46,842 bases of DNA from the NCBI GenBank assembly GCA_004796375.1, contig QZLA01000187.1:1-46842 (forward strand), given 5' to 3'. This document shows, in pieces, positions 26,073-34,197 of the stretch. Within the stretch, counting starts at the first letter, position 1. Every line of letters starts with the position of its first letter. This DNA comes from Desulfobacteraceae bacterium. GTDB taxonomy: Bacteria > Desulfobacterota > Desulfobacteria > Desulfobacterales > Desulfobacteraceae. A program made the translations under genes and the position numbers. The notes under the pieces are model-generated. The model saw nothing but the letters and a program-made list of their open reading frames with translations. It was not told the origin of the DNA and searched no databases.

Positions 26073-26858
26073 ATGGAAAATAGCGATCTGCTGCAAGTTG
26101 AAGAAAGAAACCAGGCCGCCATTCTGACGCTGAACCGACCCAAGGTAATGAACTGCCTGAATTTTGATCTCCTGTATGCCATCCGGGATAAGGTCGATTC
26201 ACTCCAATACAGAAACGATATCCGATGTGTGATCATCACCGGTAGCGGTGACAAGGCCTTCTGTGCAGGCGCCGATCTCAAGGAAAGAGCCACCCTGTCC
26301 CAGGACGAGGTTAAACAATTCATCCTGACCATCCGCAACCTGCTGACAGCCATTCAAAACCTGAACAAACCGGTCATCTCAGCCGTTAATGGCATCGCAC
26401 TTGGCGGGGGAACTGAAGTGGCCCTGGCCTCAGATATCCGCATCGCCTCGGCCAATGCCACCATGGGGCTCACCGAAACCCGTCTGGCCATTATCCCGGG
26501 CGGCGGCGGTACCCAGCGCCTGCCCCGTATCATCGGCGTGGCCAAAGCCAAGGAACTGATCTTTACCGGCCGCAGGGTAGATGCTTCAGAAGCATTGGCC
26601 ATCGGCCTGGTCAACCAGGTGTGTGCCCCCCAGGACCTGATGGACACCTGTCTGTCCATGGCCGCACAGATCAGTGAGACCGGACCCATTGCCGTTGAAA
26701 TGGCAAAATACGCCATTGACAAGGGAATTGAAACTGACCTGGCCACCGGCCTGGCCATTGAATCCAATGCCTACCGGGTCACCATCCCGACCAAGGACCG
26801 GATCGAAGGATTGACAGCCTTCCGCGAAAAAAGAAAACCCGTATACAAAGGGGAGTAG
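26073..26858 (+). CDS. Enoyl-CoA hydratase, AUH/methylglutaconyl-CoA hydratase-like
   Basis: A 261-residue crotonase-fold enzyme that adds water to an enoyl-CoA. The oxyanion-hole segment AFCAGADLKERA and ALGGGTEVALASDIR, with catalytic Glu115 and Glu135 (MGLTETRLAIIPGGGGTQRL), are intact. From memory the sequence tracks human AUH closely, including the AKELIF, TIPTKDR and final KRKPVYKGE segments, so 3-methylglutaconyl-CoA hydratase activity is plausible as well as crotonyl-CoA hydration. I preferred ATG 26073, with GGAG 6 nt upstream, to ATG 26061, which has none. It is followed 3 nt later by the carboxyltransferase gene, as in leucine degradation clusters. Confidence 0.9.
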   Translation: MENSDLLQVEERNQAAILTLNRPKVMNCLNFDLLYAIRDKVDSLQYRNDIRCVIITGSGDKAFCAGADLKERATLSQDEVKQFILTIRNLLTAIQNLNKPVISAVNGIALGGGTEVALASDIRIASANATMGLTETRLAIIPGGGGTQRLPRIIGVAKAKELIFTGRRVDASEALAIGLVNQVCAPQDLMDTCLSMAAQISETGPIAVEMAKYAIDKGIETDLATGLAIESNAYRVTIPTKDRIEGLTAFREKRKPVYKGE

Positions 26859-26861
26859 GAT

Positions 26862-28451
26862 ATGAGCGAAAACCGAGCGTTCTGGGAAAATGAAGAGAAA
26901 CTGCTGGACCAGAAAAGATATGATGCCACCTGGCCGGGTGGTCAGAAAGCCGTGGACAATTTGGCCAAACGGAACAAAAGACCGGTCAGGGATCTGATCA
27001 ATGACCTGATCGACCCGGATACCCCATTTTTTGAATTGTCCACCCTGGCCGGATTCGGCATGAACTATCCCGGTGTCGAAGATGTCCCCTGTGCTGGGAT
27101 CGTCACAGGCGTCGGAAAGATTCACGGCAACTGGACCATGATCATGGCCAATGATTCACGGGTCAAGGCCGGCACCTATTTTCCCATCACCCTGAAAAAA
27201 CATATGCGTGCCCAGGCCATCGCAGAAAAATGCGGCCTGAACTGTGTCTATATTGCAGACTCCGGCGGCGTATTCCTCCCCATGCAGGCAGAGGTATTCC
27301 CGGATGATCAGCATTTCGGCTCCATTTTTTATAATATGGCCCGCATGTCCGCCATGGGCCTGCGGCAGGTCACGGTGAGCACCGGCGGCAATACTGCCGG
27401 TGGTGCCTATATCGTCTTCATGGCCTGTGAATCGGTCATGATCAACCAGCAATCCTTTTCATTTCTGGGGGGCCCGCCACTGGTCAAGATGGCCACCGGT
27501 GAAACCATCACTGCCGAAGATTTAGGCGGCGCCCGGGTTCACACCCATATATCGGGCGGCGCCGATCATTTCTGTGAGGACCAGACCCAGGCCGTTGCCA
27601 CCATCCGGGACCTGCTGTCCCTGACCAAACCACAGAAAATCCACATGCACCGCTACCAGGAGCAGCCGCCGGCGCACCCACCCGAAACCATTTACGACGC
27701 CATGCCCATTTCACCCCACCAGGGGATCGACGGCCGGCGGGTCATCGAGTCCATTGCCGATGGGTCGGTATTCATCGAGCACAAGCGCCAGTTTGCACCA
27801 GGCAGAGGAGACAATATCCTGACCGGGAAGATCCGTATCAAGGGATTTCCCGTGGGGGTGATCTGCTCCAACCAGGTGGGTATCATCTTCCATGAGGCTG
27901 CTAAAAAAGTGGCCGAATGGGTGGTGCGCTGCTCCTATGAAAAGATCCCCCTCCTGTTTATCCAGAGTTCACCGGGCTACATGATCGGATCGGACTCAGA
28001 ACATGCCGGTATCGGAAAATACGGTGCGGACATGGTCCGCGCGGTATCCTGCGCCCAGGTACCGAGGATCCAGCTGGTGATCGGGCCGGACAACGGTGCG
28101 GCCAACTATGGCATGTGCGGCCGGGCATACCGCCCCCACTTCCTCTTCTCAACCATGAGGTCAAGAACCTCGGTCATGAGCGGCAAGAGTGCGGGCGGTG
28201 TTCTGTTGTCCATTGAAGAAGCCAAGAGAAAGGCACAGGGAAACCCCATGACCGACGAAGAGCGGCAGGCGTTCCAGGAAAAAATGATCGCCAAATATGA
28301 TGGGGAGGCCCATCCCTTTTTCTGTGCGGCCCGGATCCTGAACGACCGGGTGATCAAGTTCAGTGAAATCAGGGAATGGCTGGCTATGGCCTTTGAGGTC
28401 AGTCTGCTTAAACCCATTGAAGACCCCACATTTGGTAACTTCAGGTTTTAA
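26862..28451 (+). CDS. Acyl-CoA carboxyltransferase subunit (methylcrotonyl-CoA carboxylase beta-like)
   Basis: A 529-residue protein with both halves of the biotin-dependent carboxyltransferase domain. Segments such as ANDSRVKAGTYFPITLKKH, EVFPDDQHFGSIFYN, LGGPPLVKMATGE and EDLGGARVHTHISGGADH match the methylcrotonyl-/geranyl-CoA carboxylase beta group more than propionyl-CoA or acetyl-CoA carboxylase. Such an enzyme needs a biotin carboxylase/biotin carrier partner, and none is encoded in the window; glutaconyl-CoA decarboxylase alpha is an alternative of the same fold that works with membrane subunits, also not present. ATG 26862 follows GGGGAG, 3 nt after the hydratase stop, so translation is coupled. 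The substrate is not certain. Confidence 0.85.
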   Translation: MSENRAFWENEEKLLDQKRYDATWPGGQKAVDNLAKRNKRPVRDLINDLIDPDTPFFELSTLAGFGMNYPGVEDVPCAGIVTGVGKIHGNWTMIMANDSRVKAGTYFPITLKKHMRAQAIAEKCGLNCVYIADSGGVFLPMQAEVFPDDQHFGSIFYNMARMSAMGLRQVTVSTGGNTAGGAYIVFMACESVMINQQSFSFLGGPPLVKMATGETITAEDLGGARVHTHISGGADHFCEDQTQAVATIRDLLSLTKPQKIHMHRYQEQPPAHPPETIYDAMPISPHQGIDGRRVIESIADGSVFIEHKRQFAPGRGDNILTGKIRIKGFPVGVICSNQVGIIFHEAAKKVAEWVVRCSYEKIPLLFIQSSPGYMIGSDSEHAGIGKYGADMVRAVSCAQVPRIQLVIGPDNGAANYGMCGRAYRPHFLFSTMRSRTSVMSGKSAGGVLLSIEEAKRKAQGNPMTDEERQAFQEKMIAKYDGEAHPFFCAARILNDRVIKFSEIREWLAMAFEVSLLKPIEDPTFGNFRF

Positions 28452-28463
28452 ACCCTTGTATAA

Positions 28464-28592
28464 ATGGATGAAATGGGTATAGAACATGGATGGGACCTTG
28501 AAAAAGGCCATATGCTGTTTACCAGGCCCGGCCTTGCCGCACTCAAAGATAAAACGGGCGAATCACCGGATCAGAAATTTCCCCAGGGTTAA
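28464..28592 (+). CDS. Possible small protein of 42 residues
   Basis: The gap of 173 bases between the carboxyltransferase and the XRE-cupin gene holds an open frame starting MDEMGIEHGWDLEKGHMLF and ending PDQKFPQG. It has no convincing SD. I do not recognise it and it may be chance or a remnant of a gene. Its stop lies in the loop of the hairpin CCCAGG-GTTAAG-CCTGGG (28582-28599). Confidence 0.2.
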   Translation: MDEMGIEHGWDLEKGHMLFTRPGLAALKDKTGESPDQKFPQG

Positions 28593-28599
28593 GCCTGGG
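28582..28599 (+). other. Short intercistronic hairpin
   Basis: CCCAGG (28582-28587) and CCTGGG (28594-28599) form a 6-bp stem with loop GTTAAG, 25 bases before the XRE-cupin start. No T tract, so RNA processing or partial attenuation is more likely than termination. Confidence 0.3.
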
Positions 28600-28624
28600 A
28601 TAAAGACGAGGTAAAGGAGATATC

Positions 28625-29260
28625 ATGGAAAAAAAAGACACAATCCCTCATATCAATGTGGATTACTTTGAAGATCTCACAGGGAGTATAGAGGACAACG
28701 GGACCGGAGGGGTGGATGAAGTCGGCAAGCGGATCAAAACACTTAGGGAGGAAAAGGGAATCAGCATTGAAGACCTGTCCAAACTGACCGGTTTCCCCCA
28801 GCAACGCCTGGAAGATATCGAGAAAGGCGTTGTTCAGCCACAGTTGGGAACCGTTATGAAGCTGTCCCGTGCACTGGATTCGGCCGTGGGCAGACTGGTA
28901 TCGGGCATGGGTTCCCGCCTTTACTCAATTACCCGTAAAGATGAGCGAAAAAAAATATCACGCTCCTCTTCCAAAACAAGCAAAAAGAATCTATACTCCT
29001 ACATGAGTTTGGCTCCGGAAGTCCAGGGCCGTCATATGGAGGCGCTGATCGTTCAGCTTGAAAAAAGCACTGAAACCGAGGTGTCTGTTCATGACGGTGA
29101 GGAATTCGTTTATGTATTGGAGGGCATTGTCAGCCTGACCATTGGGCATGAGTCCTATGACCTCGAACCAGGAGACAGTGCCTACTATCTGTCTACGACC
29201 GAGCACTATATTACGGCAAAGTCGGACAGAGCCACTATTCTTGCTGTATTGTACGAATAA
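28625..29260 (+). CDS. XRE-type regulator with C-terminal cupin domain
   Basis: A 211-residue DNA-binding protein. The helix-turn-helix spans residues 34-88 (GKRIKTLREEKGISIEDLSK, then PQQRLEDIEKG); a basic serine-rich linker (about 105-124) leads to a cupin (about 140-210) with HDGEEFVYVLEGIVSLTIG and YDLEPGDSAYYLSTTEHYI. Cupin regulators of this kind commonly sense a small organic ligand and regulate the adjacent gene. ATG 28625 follows AAAGGAGATATC. It lies 12 bases before the acetoacetyl-CoA synthetase gene and so may control it, adding a second layer to the TetR switch. Ligand and operator not seen. Confidence 0.9.
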   Translation: MEKKDTIPHINVDYFEDLTGSIEDNGTGGVDEVGKRIKTLREEKGISIEDLSKLTGFPQQRLEDIEKGVVQPQLGTVMKLSRALDSAVGRLVSGMGSRLYSITRKDERKKISRSSSKTSKKNLYSYMSLAPEVQGRHMEALIVQLEKSTETEVSVHDGEEFVYVLEGIVSLTIGHESYDLEPGDSAYYLSTTEHYITAKSDRATILAVLYE

Positions 29261-29272
29261 GGAGGAGCTGCA

Positions 29273-31222
29273 ATGACGAAACTCTTGTGGGAGCCATCTT
29301 CAGACCGGATCGAGAACACCAATATGTTCAGCTTCATGCAGAGCGTGAACACCAAGTTTGGCCACTCGTTCACAGAATACCCCGCCCTGCATGATTGGTC
29401 TGTCAACAACCTGGAAGACTTCTGGACACACACCTGGGATTTTCTGGATATCCTGTCTTCCCAGCCGTTTGACCAGGCAGTCAAGGACCCGGATAAAATG
29501 CCCGGGGCCAAATTCTTTGTGAACGCCAAACTGAACTTTGCCGAAAACCTGCTCAGGTTTAGAAATGACAATACTGCCCTGATCTTCAGGGGTGAGGACT
29601 CGGTCCGGCGGACCCTGACATACAATGAACTGTATCGCGAAGTCGCACAGGTGACCGCGTCCCTGAAAGCCATGGGAATCCGGCCCGGCGACCGGGTGGT
29701 GGGGTTCGTTCCCAATATGCCCGAGAGTATCGTTGCCATGCTGGCCGCCGCATCGCTGGGCGCTGTGTGGTCATCCTGCTCCCCGGATTTCGGCATCAAG
29801 GGGGTACTGGACCGGTTCGGCCAGACCCAGCCCAGGGTGTTGTTCACAGCAGACGGATATTTTTTCAAGGGAAAACCCCTGGACAGTATTGAGCGGATCG
29901 CCGGTATCGTCAAAGAGCTTCCCTCCATTGAAAAAATCGTGGTGATCCCCTACACCCACAACACACCCGATATCTCCAGCCTGCCGCAGGCTGTCCACTA
30001 TAATGACTTCAAAACCGCGGATGCCGACGAGATCCAGTTTGAACAGGTTGACTTTGACCACCCGCTCTATATCATGTACTCCTCCGGCACCACCGGACTT
30101 CCCAAGTGCATGGTGCAAAGCCAGGGCGGTGTCCTGCTGCACCAGAAAAAGGAACTGGTGCTCCACACCGATCTCAAGGAAGAGGACACCATTTTCTATT
30201 TCACCACCTGCGGATGGATGATGTGGAACTGGCTGACCTGCTCGCTCAGCGTCGGTGCCACCCTGGTGCTGTTTGACGGCAACCCGTTTCATCCGGGACC
30301 GGATGCCCTTTGGAAGATGGCCCAGGACGAAGAGATTACGGTATTCGGGACATCGGCCGGTTACATTGAAGCGCTCAAGAATGCCGGTGTCAAACCCAAA
30401 GAACAGTTTGACCTGCCCAGATTAAAATCGATACTCTCCACCGGATCTCCTTTGTCCAACGAAAACTTTGAGTTTGTGTATGACCATATCAAACAGGATC
30501 TTCAGCTGGCGTCCATCTCCGGCGGCTCTGATCTGAACGGCTGTTTTGCCCTGGGCAACCCCATGGGATCCGTTTATATCGGGGAACTCCAGTGCCGGGG
30601 ACTGGGCATGAAGGTGTTTGCCTATGATGCTACCGGGAACCCGGTCGTCGGGCAACAGGGCGAACTGGTCTGCACCGCCCCCTTCCCCTCCATGCCCATC
30701 TATTTCTGGGGGGATGAGGATGGGGCAAAGTACCGCTCCGCTTATTTTGACGAGTACCCCAACACCTGGACCCACGGGGATTTTATCATGGTGACCGAAC
30801 GCGGCGGCGTGATCATGTACGGCCGTTCCGATGCCACCCTGAATCCCGGCGGCGTTCGGATCGGCACCGCCGAGATCTACCGGCGGCTGGATGCCATGGA
30901 AGCGCTGGCCGATTCGGTCGTTGTCGGTCAATCCTGGAATAATGATGTCCGGGTGATCCTGTTCGTCAAGATGGCGGATGGCTTTGAACTGACAGAAGAA
31001 CTCAAGAACCAGATCAAGGCCGATATCCGTAAACATGCCTCCCCGAGGCATGTGCCGGCCCGGATTATTGAATGTCCGGACGTTCCCTATACCCTGAACA
31101 TGAAAAAGGTGGAGCTGGCCGTAAAAAAGATGATCGAGGGCCAAGAGGTGAAAAACAAGGATGCCTTGAAAAATCCCGAAGCCCTGGATTTCTTCGGTGA
31201 TATCCAGGAGCTTCAATCCTGA
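29273..31222 (+). CDS. aacS: Acetoacetyl-CoA synthetase
   Basis: A 649-residue ANL enzyme converting acetoacetate, ATP and CoA to acetoacetyl-CoA, AMP and PPi. The family-typical N-terminus is present (LLWEPSSDRIENTNMFSFM, later LNFAENLL), with the adenylation loop MYSSGTTGLPKCMVQSQGG around residue 268, GRSDATLNPGGVRIGTAEIY, and the end PYTLNMKKVELAVKKMIEGQ, with the catalytic lysine in the MKK segment as in known AACS. It lets the cell use free acetoacetate, whether scavenged or produced by an HMG-CoA lyase step of leucine degradation. The SD GGAGGAG precedes ATG 29273. Last gene of the operon, before a 17-bp hairpin. An acetyl-CoA or propionyl-CoA synthetase is less likely from these segments. 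Confidence 0.93.
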   Translation: MTKLLWEPSSDRIENTNMFSFMQSVNTKFGHSFTEYPALHDWSVNNLEDFWTHTWDFLDILSSQPFDQAVKDPDKMPGAKFFVNAKLNFAENLLRFRNDNTALIFRGEDSVRRTLTYNELYREVAQVTASLKAMGIRPGDRVVGFVPNMPESIVAMLAAASLGAVWSSCSPDFGIKGVLDRFGQTQPRVLFTADGYFFKGKPLDSIERIAGIVKELPSIEKIVVIPYTHNTPDISSLPQAVHYNDFKTADADEIQFEQVDFDHPLYIMYSSGTTGLPKCMVQSQGGVLLHQKKELVLHTDLKEEDTIFYFTTCGWMMWNWLTCSLSVGATLVLFDGNPFHPGPDALWKMAQDEEITVFGTSAGYIEALKNAGVKPKEQFDLPRLKSILSTGSPLSNENFEFVYDHIKQDLQLASISGGSDLNGCFALGNPMGSVYIGELQCRGLGMKVFAYDATGNPVVGQQGELVCTAPFPSMPIYFWGDEDGAKYRSAYFDEYPNTWTHGDFIMVTERGGVIMYGRSDATLNPGGVRIGTAEIYRRLDAMEALADSVVVGQSWNNDVRVILFVKMADGFELTEELKNQIKADIRKHASPRHVPARIIECPDVPYTLNMKKVELAVKKMIEGQEVKNKDALKNPEALDFFGDIQELQS

Positions 31223-31241
31223 TCCTGACCAATGAGATGCC

Positions 31242-31278
31242 CGACACCTGCACCGGCCTTGGGCCGGTGCAGGTGTCG
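31242..31278 (+). terminator. Strong hairpin terminator after aacS
   Basis: Perfect 17-bp arms, CGACACCTGCACCGGCC (31242-31258) and its complement (31262-31278), with a 3-nt loop, followed by TTT. It closes the 24874-31222 operon and separates it from the methyltransferase. Confidence 0.85.
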
Positions 31279-31314
31279 TTTACCTGAACAGTCATTCACC
31301 CAAAGAGGGCTGAC

Positions 31315-32154
31315 ATGGATTCCATCATTGAGGCGCATTACCATTCCGATAATCTGTGTACCACCATTCTGGATGCATTGGAGACTGCCGGCAGAAACAC
31401 GTCACAGCTGGCACTCAAGGACCTGGCTGCCGTGGATCAGCTGCACACCGGTGGATTCTTATCCACCATGGAGCTGGTTAAAGCCGCAGCCATCGCACCC
31501 GACAGCCGAATCCTGGATGCTGGATGCGGCATCGGCGGCTCTTCCCGCCTCATGGTCGAGGAGTTTTCCTGCCAGGTATCCGGCATCGACCTTTCCCATG
31601 AGTTCATCCACACCGCCCGTGAACTGACACATCGCTGCAGCCTGGCAGACCGGATCCAGTATGAACAGGGTTCCGTTCTTGATCTCGCATTTCCCGACAG
31701 CTGTTTTGATGCCCTGCTCAGCCAGCACCTGCTCATGAATATTGAGGATCAGGCCGGCGCTTTCAAGGAGTTTTTCCGGGTGCTCCGGTCCGGCGGCAAA
31801 CTGCTGATCCATGAAATCTTTACAGCAGGGCCGGGCATCACGGCCCAAGATATTGAGTATCCCGTGCCCTGGGCATCCCATGCCGGTCTCTCCTTTCTCA
31901 ACACCTGGGAGGAGACCCGGTCCCAGCTGGACAAAGCAGGGTTTACCCTGGGCTTCCAGCAGGACCAGAGCCCTTCCGCCATCGATTGGTGGTCCAGGGT
32001 CAAGGCGGCCCACGGCAATCCGGACACCCCCCGCCGACCCCTGGGCCCCCACCTGGTGTTCGGGGATGACGGCGCTCGGTTCGGTGCCACCATGCTGTCC
32101 AATTTTGAGGGCGGCCAATTAAAATTGATGGGCGCTGTGTTCACCAAACCGTAA
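31315..32154 (+). CDS. Class I SAM-dependent methyltransferase
   Basis: A 279-residue methyltransferase with the Rossmann-like SAM site ILDAGCGIGGSSRLM (motif I, residues 66-80), an acidic residue after strand 2 in VSGIDLSHEFI, and the motif LDLAFPDSCFDALLSQHLLMNIED. It resembles the UbiE / small-molecule N- and O-methyltransferase group. The substrate cannot be told. The SD GAGG lies 7 nt before ATG 31315. It follows the aacS terminator, so it is probably an independent unit, and is followed by an AT-rich inverted repeat. Confidence 0.85.
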   Translation: MDSIIEAHYHSDNLCTTILDALETAGRNTSQLALKDLAAVDQLHTGGFLSTMELVKAAAIAPDSRILDAGCGIGGSSRLMVEEFSCQVSGIDLSHEFIHTARELTHRCSLADRIQYEQGSVLDLAFPDSCFDALLSQHLLMNIEDQAGAFKEFFRVLRSGGKLLIHEIFTAGPGITAQDIEYPVPWASHAGLSFLNTWEETRSQLDKAGFTLGFQQDQSPSAIDWWSRVKAAHGNPDTPRRPLGPHLVFGDDGARFGATMLSNFEGGQLKLMGAVFTKP

Positions 32155-32189
32155 CCGTCAGCATGCTTTTCAAAACAGGACGCTGCTAT

Positions 32190-32212
32190 AATTCTAAAAC
32201 CGGTTTAGAATT
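32190..32212. terminator. AT-rich inverted repeat after the methyltransferase
   Basis: AATTCTAAA (32190-32198) and TTTAGAATT (32204-32212) are perfect 9-bp arms with loop ACCGG. A weak terminator for the upstream gene or an operator for the downstream promoter at 32229 are both possible. Confidence 0.35.
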
Positions 32213-32228
32213 CGAATATTTATTCCAG

Positions 32229-32258
32229 TTGACAAGTGTTGTTTTATTATCCTATATC
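32229..32258 (+). promoter_or_regulatory. Putative sigma-70 promoter of the LAS-type protein gene
   Basis: TTGACA (32229-32234), 18-bp AT-rich spacer, TATATC (32253-32258). It would give a leader of about 265 nt before the coding region, long enough for leader control. Confidence 0.5.
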
Positions 32259-32474
32259 CAAAGATAGCTGGAACCGTGAATCTCAATACGGACATTGAAA
32301 TCAACTGTACCTGCCTTGCCGTATGATTGAGTCCTTTACCTGTTTAAAAAGTTCAGCAACAGCTAATTCTTAATTTTCGCCAATATCACGTTCCAAATGA
32401 TTGAAATGGGTTGAGCCCTGCCGGTAAGTTTTACTGCACCCTACCCTTGCAGGTAACAACTCATTATTTTCTAT

Positions 32475-32498
32475 GCATACCTGGCGGCCCGGGTATGC
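32475..32498 (+). other. Leader hairpin upstream of the LAS-type protein gene
   Basis: GCATACCTGG pairs with CCCGGGTATGC over 10 bp (one G-U) around loop CGGC. It ends 25 bases before the SD AGGAGG. The T tract is displaced (attttt about 10 bases later), so attenuation is possible but not strong. Confidence 0.35.
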
Positions 32499-32531
32499 CT
32501 GACTTGATTAATTTTTGATCAGGAGGAAAAG

Positions 32532-34088
32532 ATGAAAAATCTGATTTGCAGTTTTATTGTTCTCAGCCTTGTGAGCATCCATGCAATGACACCCTCAGAT
32601 GCGGACAGTTCACCAACCGGTTTGTGGTATGGCACCTTTACAATTACAGACGGTGGGAATTTAACAGGATTTTCAAATATGTTCTCGATTAATTTTGATT
32701 CTTTGGCCGCCAACTCAGAAGCAAACGTGTCTATCCCTGACCTTGGCCTCCTTAATACACCTTTACCAACAAGTATTGCAGGAGATATCGTTACCATTGC
32801 GTATCCACCCTATGCAGAACTCACTGGAGAACTTGACAGCGACTCGCTCAACGGTACCTTTTGGGCCTACGCCTTTGACCCGTGGACTTATGAATTCACA
32901 TATGTGGAAGGAACCTGGCTGGCAGAAAAACATACGCCTCTTGACACTTTTCCGGGTGATCCGCCAGGCCCACCATGCGACAATCTACCATCGATCTATT
33001 GTATTGGAAACTCAGACTATTGTGGTGAGTTGGTCCAGTTTGATCCCCCCATGGGCGAGGGGTATATCGATTACCCCATGAACGGAGAAACATGGGAAAA
33101 TCAGTATCGCAGTTACATCAGGCGGGATTTAAAGATGCTCATAGACTATGCAACAGCCAAGGTTGCTTGTAAATGTGACGATTGGAGTTATGGGAACTTT
33201 GCGCCTCTGGGATTAATTGATATGAGCGAGGAAAACGGTTCAATTCCGGGATCATCAGTTGGTTATCCCGGTCACCCGCCAGGAACACATGAAAACGGCA
33301 GGGACATTGATACGGCATATTATCAGTTGTACACAGATGATAATAAAGGCCGGGTCGTCGGCCTGAACTATGACTACCACCTGGTTGAACCGCCATATAA
33401 TTTTGACAAATGGAGAACAGCGCTATTCATTTCCTATCTCTCGGAGCACCCGCGATTAAGGGTTGTAGGCGTTGATGGACAGATCGGCCTTGTCCTGGAT
33501 GGCACAGGAGATCAGATGGGAACATTTGATGACCTTGTCAGCCAGGGCTGGATAGATCCGGTCCATCGAGAATATATTCCATTGGCCTACGAGGTTGAGG
33601 ATCAGGGTTGGGGCTGGTTCAGGTTCCATCATCACCACATGCATGTCAGCATGAATCCAGTGAGCCAAATCGTCTCAAGCTTGGAGCTCAAACCAAGTAC
33701 GCTGAATAAAAAGAGTCGAGGCAAATATGTAACCGCCTGTATAGAATTTAATGAAGGGGTGGATCTATTTCAGATCTATGGCAATAGTATCGCACTGATT
33801 CTTAATGGTCACACCATGGTGTATGCAACCCCGGAAAATATATCGCTTACCGATTATAACCAGAACGGAATTAGTGATCTTACCATTAAATTCGACAGGC
33901 AGCGTGTAATAGACGCTATTGAAAACGGGTTTGTCGAGATATCATTAACCGGTTTGATCGGAAATCAGTTTTTCCAGGAAAGCGATGTGATCCGTGTGAT
34001 TACCCCCCCAAACAAAAAGGTCAAAACACTGAGCAACCCGGGAATGCCTTTCACCCGACCAGGAGGCCGAATGCACTGGCCTGAATGA
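32532..34088 (+). CDS. Secreted LAS-type metallopeptidase-like protein
   Basis: A 518-residue exported protein with an N-terminal signal segment (MKNLICSFIVLSLVSIHA). Residues 28-131 look like a beta-rich domain of WYGTF / GTWLAE repeats. The middle domain carries THENGRDID (His253, Asp260, seven residues apart) and FHHHHMHVSM with His369-x-His371, the zinc-site layout of LAS-fold peptidases such as M15 and M74 (MepA), which cut peptidoglycan peptides. The C-terminal part (about 380-505) is another beta domain with NQNGISDLTIKFDRQRV, a calcium-loop-like segment. Target is unknown; a cell-wall or protein substrate is inferred from the motif alone. The SD AGGAGG precedes ATG 32532. Base composition is visibly more AT-rich than the flanks. 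Confidence 0.7.
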   Translation: MKNLICSFIVLSLVSIHAMTPSDADSSPTGLWYGTFTITDGGNLTGFSNMFSINFDSLAANSEANVSIPDLGLLNTPLPTSIAGDIVTIAYPPYAELTGELDSDSLNGTFWAYAFDPWTYEFTYVEGTWLAEKHTPLDTFPGDPPGPPCDNLPSIYCIGNSDYCGELVQFDPPMGEGYIDYPMNGETWENQYRSYIRRDLKMLIDYATAKVACKCDDWSYGNFAPLGLIDMSEENGSIPGSSVGYPGHPPGTHENGRDIDTAYYQLYTDDNKGRVVGLNYDYHLVEPPYNFDKWRTALFISYLSEHPRLRVVGVDGQIGLVLDGTGDQMGTFDDLVSQGWIDPVHREYIPLAYEVEDQGWGWFRFHHHHMHVSMNPVSQIVSSLELKPSTLNKKSRGKYVTACIEFNEGVDLFQIYGNSIALILNGHTMVYATPENISLTDYNQNGISDLTIKFDRQRVIDAIENGFVEISLTGLIGNQFFQESDVIRVITPPNKKVKTLSNPGMPFTRPGGRMHWPE

Positions 34089-34197
34089 TAGGCAGAAAAG
34101 CAGTTAACATAACCAAAGGATTGATGGAGTCATTTGCTATTTAGTCGTATTTACTTTTTTCATATGTCTACATGACTTAAAACAGGAGATCGATGAA

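Larger units (their letters stand above)
32155..32531. other. AT-rich intergenic region with promoter and hairpins
   Basis: 377 bases between the methyltransferase and the LAS-type protein gene. It holds an AT-rich inverted repeat (32190-32212), a sigma-70-like promoter (32229-32258), and a long leader with a GC-rich hairpin (32475-32498), all listed separately. I compared the leader by eye with common riboswitches (GEMM, glycine, cobalamin) and recognised none. Confidence 0.55.

Noticed and set aside
32260-32531. Possible riboswitch in the leader of the LAS-type protein gene
   Set aside because: No conserved core of GEMM, glycine, cobalamin or other familiar classes could be recognised by eye; only a simple hairpin is present.
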